Of a stretch of 10,568 nt of DNA, positions 6,585-10,568 are shown in pieces (within the stretch, counting starts at the first letter, position 1; every line of letters begins with the position of its first letter). Where the stretch lies: the NCBI GenBank assembly GCA_003024985.2, contig PXIH01S0029510.1. The stretch is one strand, 5' to 3'. The translations under genes were made by a program, and so were the position numbers. Source of the stretch: Euperipatoides rowelli. Lineage: Eukaryota > Onychophora > Udeonychophora > Euonychophora > Peripatopsidae. A model generated the notes under the pieces. That model was given only the letters and a program-made list of their open reading frames with translations, did not search any database and was not told where the DNA came from.

Positions 6585-8973
6585 TCACTGATATAGTTTT
6601 AAGCTTGGAACACTTTTAGAAAGCCTTTTTTTTTTGTTTTCAAAGAAGGCATCATGCCCTCGATTATGCAACTGTGTTTGTATAAAGCCATCTCTCCTGG
6701 TCCAACCACACACAGATTCATGCCTGAATAACCAATTTGACTTCTCTCTCACAACTTTTGAGTAAGTAGTGAATATGGATGAAGCTCAAGGAGGAGGGGG
6801 GGGGGGGCAACTTTCAATGCATTAAGTTGGTCCAATGACATGTTTGCTGTAAAAACTTGTCCAGTGATGGTCAGTGATGGTCTCTGCTTTGGGGTCACAA
6901 AAATCAAGGTTTACCATTTCTGGAACCAAAACTTTAAAAGACCACACTGCAGTGGAACCTTCTTCACTTCCAGCCCTGACTGCCATTATTGTTGTAACTG
7001 CAAAAACTCTCTGTCTTGTGTCATCATAACAAAGAAGAGCAACAGATATATTCTCAGGATGAGCCCACCAAGATTCATTCTTTAGCTAGAGCTTTGAGGC
7101 ATCCTTGACCATTGCATCTTGCTTCTGACAAAGACAAAATAACTTTATTAGATGCAAAGGTCCATTCTTGATCTTGTGTTTCACTTTATTCTCATAGAAC
7201 ATGAGAAGATAAACTTGTGTTACCCAGGTTGCAAGCAGCTTCAAGACTCCATATCCTCAGGTCAAGTTCATGCTTGCTTTTATAGAGGAACAACCACCTC
7301 ATGCTACCTACTGTGTGACATTTGACCACATTTAAGAGCTGCTATTTCAGGATCGAGCTGGCCTTTTACNATTGCATGAAGATACTTCCATGCTACTACA
7401 CTGTCAGTGCTCATTTGGATAGCAATATTCTCACTGATATCAACAAGAGGTTCCAGAAGTGGAATTGGCTCAAATTTGAAAATAGTCTACCAACTGTACC
7501 ACACCAGTATTCATCTGAAGAGGTTGGTCCACCAAGCTTTGCCACAGTGTGATGGAATGGCAGTTCATTGATGCGAAGCCAGCAGAAAGACCTAAAAAGT
7601 CTTTGATTGAAGAGTTCTTTAACACAGCAAAGCATGCCACATTTCCAGCCAGACATATCATTAGTTGCATCACTGCCAATTAGTTGGAGGCTGAGATCTA
7701 TATTTTTGTCATTTAACCAGTCAAGTAATCCAATTGCACACTGTTTGCCTGGTTTTGCTGTCCTTGTTTTGGGCTCTGGTGTATAGTGAGTAAGATGGTG
7801 ACCTTTAGGCTCTTCTGTCACAGTCATATGACTTTCCTTATGGTGCATTTCCTGAAGGTACCAGTGGTCTCATCATGCTTAAGAATTAGAGTGTTGTCCT
7901 TCCCGCTATCAATAAAAATGTCAGTGATGTTACTTTTTGCAACAATGGAATTTTCCTTTGCTCTTGAATACTCATAACATGCTCTTTGGCATGAAAACAC
8001 CTTCTTGCTATCACATATGATGTGTTTCTTATCTTCAGCTAGATGGCCTCCCTTCAGAAGACCATTTATGATAGCAGCAGTGGCAGTTGATGACATACCA
8101 AACCTGACTGAGGCAACAGCAGCACTACTAATATCAAGATAGATTTGCTTTAGGTAATTTTCTGGTTTTTCTGATACTGAATAATCTTCACTATCACTGA
8201 CTATTTCATCATTAGAATCATAAATTTCCATGTCAACTCCCAGGTCATCAGCATCAAACATAACAGTAGATGGGTCAATGGTTGTATTTGTCTGTTGCTT
8301 TGCATTTAAAGCTTCCTTGGGTTGTCGCTCAATACATGCTGTGTCAGTTAGCTTACATAATTTTTCTTTCTCAGTTTGGTCATCTCTTCATTATCCAGGT
8401 GGAACTCTTGCATTGAGGAAATACTGACTTCTTTTTCCTGTTAGATTTTGATCAAAAGAAGACCTTTTTTTGGAAGCCTTAATTTTAAATCACATTTGCA
8501 AAGGCAGTAGGCCTGGACATCACAAGTTTCCTTGTAAGGGGCATCATCCTCACTGCAAAGGACAATTCTACATGTGCATAAAGCTATGTCAAAAAGTTTA
8601 TCAATTTTGTCTCCCACTGTTCCTTGATAGCTTTCTGAGCTTTGTATTTAGCTATCTCAGAGAATGTGGACCAACCCTGACTAAGCCTTTGTTCTATAGC
8701 TTTTGGATCACAAACTAAAGGCTCCTTCAACTCTCTGTTAGATTTTGACCATCGTTCTGCAATCTCACAAGCAACAATAGAAAATATTTATTGCATTGAA
8801 ACATTGTGTGGGTCTTGTCATGCATTAGAATTAGTCTTGCTGTAAACCGAGGCATCACTGCAAGCAGTCATGTAAGGTTGGGAACTCAGTTGGCAGGAAC
8901 TTTCTGGGACCACCAATATTGACAGGTTTTTTTTAAAGTCTGACAGTTTTTTTTTAGCAGCAGAAAATGTCAT
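6585..8973 (-). pseudogene. Near full-length decayed transposase-like gene
   Basis: Pieces on the minus strand, each in its own frame, run in the order of a widespread uncharacterised protein family I recall from invertebrate genomes; I know no accepted name. Possible start: ATG at 8973-8971. N-terminal motif IGGPRKFLPTEFPTLHD lies near 8915-8865. A helical stretch (8787-8600) leads to KLFDIALCTCRIVLC and CLCKC (8599-8490), a seven-cysteine, probably metal-binding cluster. Next come an acidic linker near 8255-8180 and the longest piece (8387-7827), containing DIFIDSGKDNTL. The central piece (7874-7470) has GSDATNDMSG, INELPFHH and GGPTSS, and the next (7486-7307) ends SHSR. Then follow WWAHPENISVALL (near 7070-7030), EREVKLVIQA (6750-6721) and RRDGFIQTQLHNR (near 6698-6660), with a stop at 6587-6585. 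I infer an RNase H-like transposase core from the spaced Asp motifs; this is not proven. Breaks include stops at 8443-8441 and 7088-7086 with the same frame on both sides, TAG at 7306-7304 where the family has Trp, frame changes near 8930, 8800, 8600, 8385, 7850, 7480, 7250 and 6870, and one at the C12 tract (plus-strand G12, 6796-6807). The gene is certainly inactive. No terminal inverted repeats or target duplications were found. Confidence 0.82.
6862..6881 (-). repeat. 10-bp perfect tandem duplication inside the pseudogene
   Basis: CAGTGATGGT occurs twice back to back on the plus strand. Ten is not a multiple of three, so the duplication changes the minus-strand reading frame here. The frame it predicts downstream is the one in which MSLDQLNALKVA-like coding continues towards 6808. 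It is therefore one identifiable cause of gene breakage. Confidence 0.8.
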
Positions 8974-9564
8974 TGTGCCACAAAATAATTATAAAGACAA
9001 CCACATAAGCTTGCTAGCACTCTTTATTATCTGAAAGTTAAAAAAACATACTGGAATAATTACCGATAACAGCAAATTTTATGAAATTATGACACAGAAT
9101 GGACATTTAACTATTTATTCAGATTCAAGATGAAATGAAATAAAACTAAAAACATATAAAAAACTCAATACATGTATATGAACAATATTATTTTGCAAGC
9201 AGTTAAGCTGTCTACTTATAAAGATAATACTTGACTTTTAGGGAAAAAATCACAATTTTAAGGAAATTAGTTTTTCCCGGTAGCAAAATTTTCTTTCCCA
9301 ATTTTTTTTTTTACATCAATCAACTCAGAATTTGTCAATACATAAGAAAAGTGATGTACTGAATCAAAAATAAAACATGCAACTGCATTATGTACCTTAA
9401 AGAGCATGGCCCCCACATATGGTGGGGAGGGTAATGTGGCTGTAGTACAAGGGCCAGGTGAGCCCCTATGTTTGAAGAAACTCCATTAGAAATCACATAG
9501 TTATGATCAGGGATGATGAGAGGGGCCTGTAAGTCTGGATAAGATCCACAAAATTTCATACAAG
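8974..9564. other. Noncoding flank of the pseudogene
   Basis: 8974-9330 is AT-rich with no frame continuing the pseudogene upstream and no recognisable promoter. From about 9375 the base composition turns GC-richer, and CCCCAC-ATATG-GTGGGG (9411-9427) could form a short hairpin. The minus-strand frame 9335-9661 runs through this into the 94-bp repeat. It has no recognisable domain and is probably a repeat artefact. Confidence 0.55.
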
Positions 9565-9776
9565 CAAAACAAAAGCTTATCAAATCTTCATAGACAAGGG
9601 ACAATGCAAGCCTAGACAAGAGGCCCTTAGTCCAACAAAGGTCAACAAAATATCCATACAAAACAAAAGTTTATCAAATCTTAATGCACAAGAGACAATG
9701 TAGGCCTAGACAAGAGGCCCTTAGTCCAACAAAGGTCAACAAAACATCCATATAAAAAAAAAAAAGGTTATCAAAA
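9565..9776 (+). repeat. 94-bp tandem duplication with partial third unit
   Basis: Unit 1 (9565-9658) and unit 2 (9659-9752) match with an exact 94-bp period and few differences. The stretch CCTAGACAAGAGGCCCTTAG and the following TCCAACAAAGGTCAACAAAA are identical in both. A third, truncated unit starts at 9753 with an expanded A-tract and GGTTATCAAA, then diverges. The unit is G+C richer than its flanks, so it may derive from a dispersed repeat. Frames crossing it are not gene-like. Confidence 0.85.
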
Positions 9777-10410
9777 ATATGTAAGTGCCCTGCCTGGATT
9801 TCCATTCCCGGGGCTTCAGTTATGATGTAGGGGCCCTGGGTGTGATAATGATGTTTTTTTTTTTTATATATATTTGTGTTAAGCCTGTGATACATAATAG
9901 ATTAGGATATACAATATATCAGTGTTAAGAAGGATTTGATTCTAATACAGCAAGTTATTATTAATGATAATAAAAACAGTTCAGAGTCAGTCTTGAAATG
10001 TTTTGTTTCCTGTAAGGATTTTATAGTAAAATTATTTTCAAAATTTTAAATTTATACATTTGTAATATAAAACATTTTTTTTGTAAAAACAGTCAAACAT
10101 TATAAATCACCAAAGCATTTACATTTTGGAGAACAATCTTTAAAATGTCCTGGACTATAAAAAAAAAGAATTAATAATAAACTATAGGTTTATGTGGTAT
10201 TGAAAGAGGTGAAATAAAAGGCAGCAAATGGAAAATAAACTTTTAAAATAAAATGAATAATTTCATTATTATAAAATAATATATGAAAATATATTTTTTA
10301 ATGAATACAACTTTTATGTATGATTTCTAAGTTATTTTAAAATTCAGCCTTTATTAAGTAACAGCAGAGCTATCCATAAGTATTCAAAAGCCATAAAAAA
10401 CTAACAGTTT
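9777..10410. other. AT-rich noncoding stretch
   Basis: 9780-9850 is GC-richer, with CCCGGGGCTTCAGTTATGAT and GGGGCCCTGGG. It loosely resembles the segment near 9482-9530, perhaps an older copy of the same dispersed repeat. Beyond 9860 the sequence is AT-rich with A and T runs and no gene. Confidence 0.55.
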
Positions 10411-10458
10411 CCAGGGCTCTACCCCTGGATCATGTTGGGGGCTTACAACACTCCCAAA
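10411..10458. repeat. Pair of short GC-rich hairpins
   Basis: CCAGGG (10411-10416) pairs with CCCTGG (10423-10428). TTGGG (10435-10439) pairs with CCCAA (10454-10458). The wording GGGCTCTACCCCTGGATC resembles GC-rich dispersed repeat fragments I recall from several invertebrate genomes, but that match is from memory and unproven. The rest of the window to 10568 shows nothing further. Confidence 0.4.
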
Positions 10459-10568
10459 CTCCAACTGATGACATTCACTCTGAACTGTAATAGCAACCAT
10501 AATTCCTCATAAACAACACTAACAAGCTGAAAATGAAAATTCACTTTTTTAATAGTGATGGGTGTGGG

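Noticed and set aside
6840-7085. Plus-strand open frame opposite the pseudogene, and similar plus-strand frames at 7322-7552, 7786-7977, 8230-8427 and 8470-8718
   Set aside because: The minus strand carries ordered family motifs across the same bases, so these are shadows.
7470-7679. 69-codon minus-strand frame overlapping the central pseudogene piece
   Set aside because: It lies in another frame from the conserved motifs and matches nothing in the family.
6400-9100. Terminal inverted repeats or target-site duplications around the pseudogene
   Set aside because: By eye no matching inverted ends were found. Weak CACAAAATAA similarity on both sides is too short and AT-rich.
9335-9895. Two minus-strand frames (9335-9661 and 9674-9895) as genes
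   Set aside because: They run across the 94-bp repeat and A/T tracts, with no recognisable domain.

Overview
This is AT-rich, intron- or intergenic-like eukaryotic DNA. It has long A/T homopolymers, minisatellites, inverted repeats and only short chance open frames, with no bacterial gene layout (no operons, no convincing ribosome sites). The decayed mobile-element gene belongs to a family I associate mainly with invertebrate genomes, so an invertebrate animal is the best guess. The phylum cannot be fixed from sequence alone. Two ambiguous bases (N at 4299 and 7370) suggest a draft assembly.

Layout. 1-2230 is AT-rich with one exon-like, GC-richer island on the minus strand (952-1129) and two exact CAG|GTAAGT splice-like strings on the plus strand (315-323 and 2131-2139). 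A weak tRNA-derived SINE-like remnant lies at about 2235-2440. A 40-bp minisatellite with 20-bp half units lies at 3541-3725. From 4003 to 5286 there is a composite foldback repeat: a module, a three-unit A-tract-punctuated tandem array, then two arms of about 270-290 bp in inverted orientation around a 262-bp spacer. 5287-6584 is T-rich and noncoding, with a G9/C13 pair.

The most informative feature is at 6585-8973 on the minus strand. It is a nearly full-length but heavily broken gene whose pieces, read in different frames, follow one another in the order of a widespread uncharacterised protein family that looks transposase-like. Pieces from both N- and C-terminal ends are present. At least eight frame changes and several stop codons separate them, and two of the breaks look like 10-bp insertions or duplications. 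The plus-strand frames over this interval are shadows. Beyond it lie a 94-bp tandem duplication (9565-9776) and a short pair of GC-rich hairpins (10411-10458).

No intact gene can be supported. The window reads as repeat-dominated noncoding DNA carrying one dead mobile-element gene, one foldback element and possibly one exon of an unidentified host gene. I see no complete new system. The items most worth checking are the decayed transposase-like gene, the foldback element and the exon-like island.
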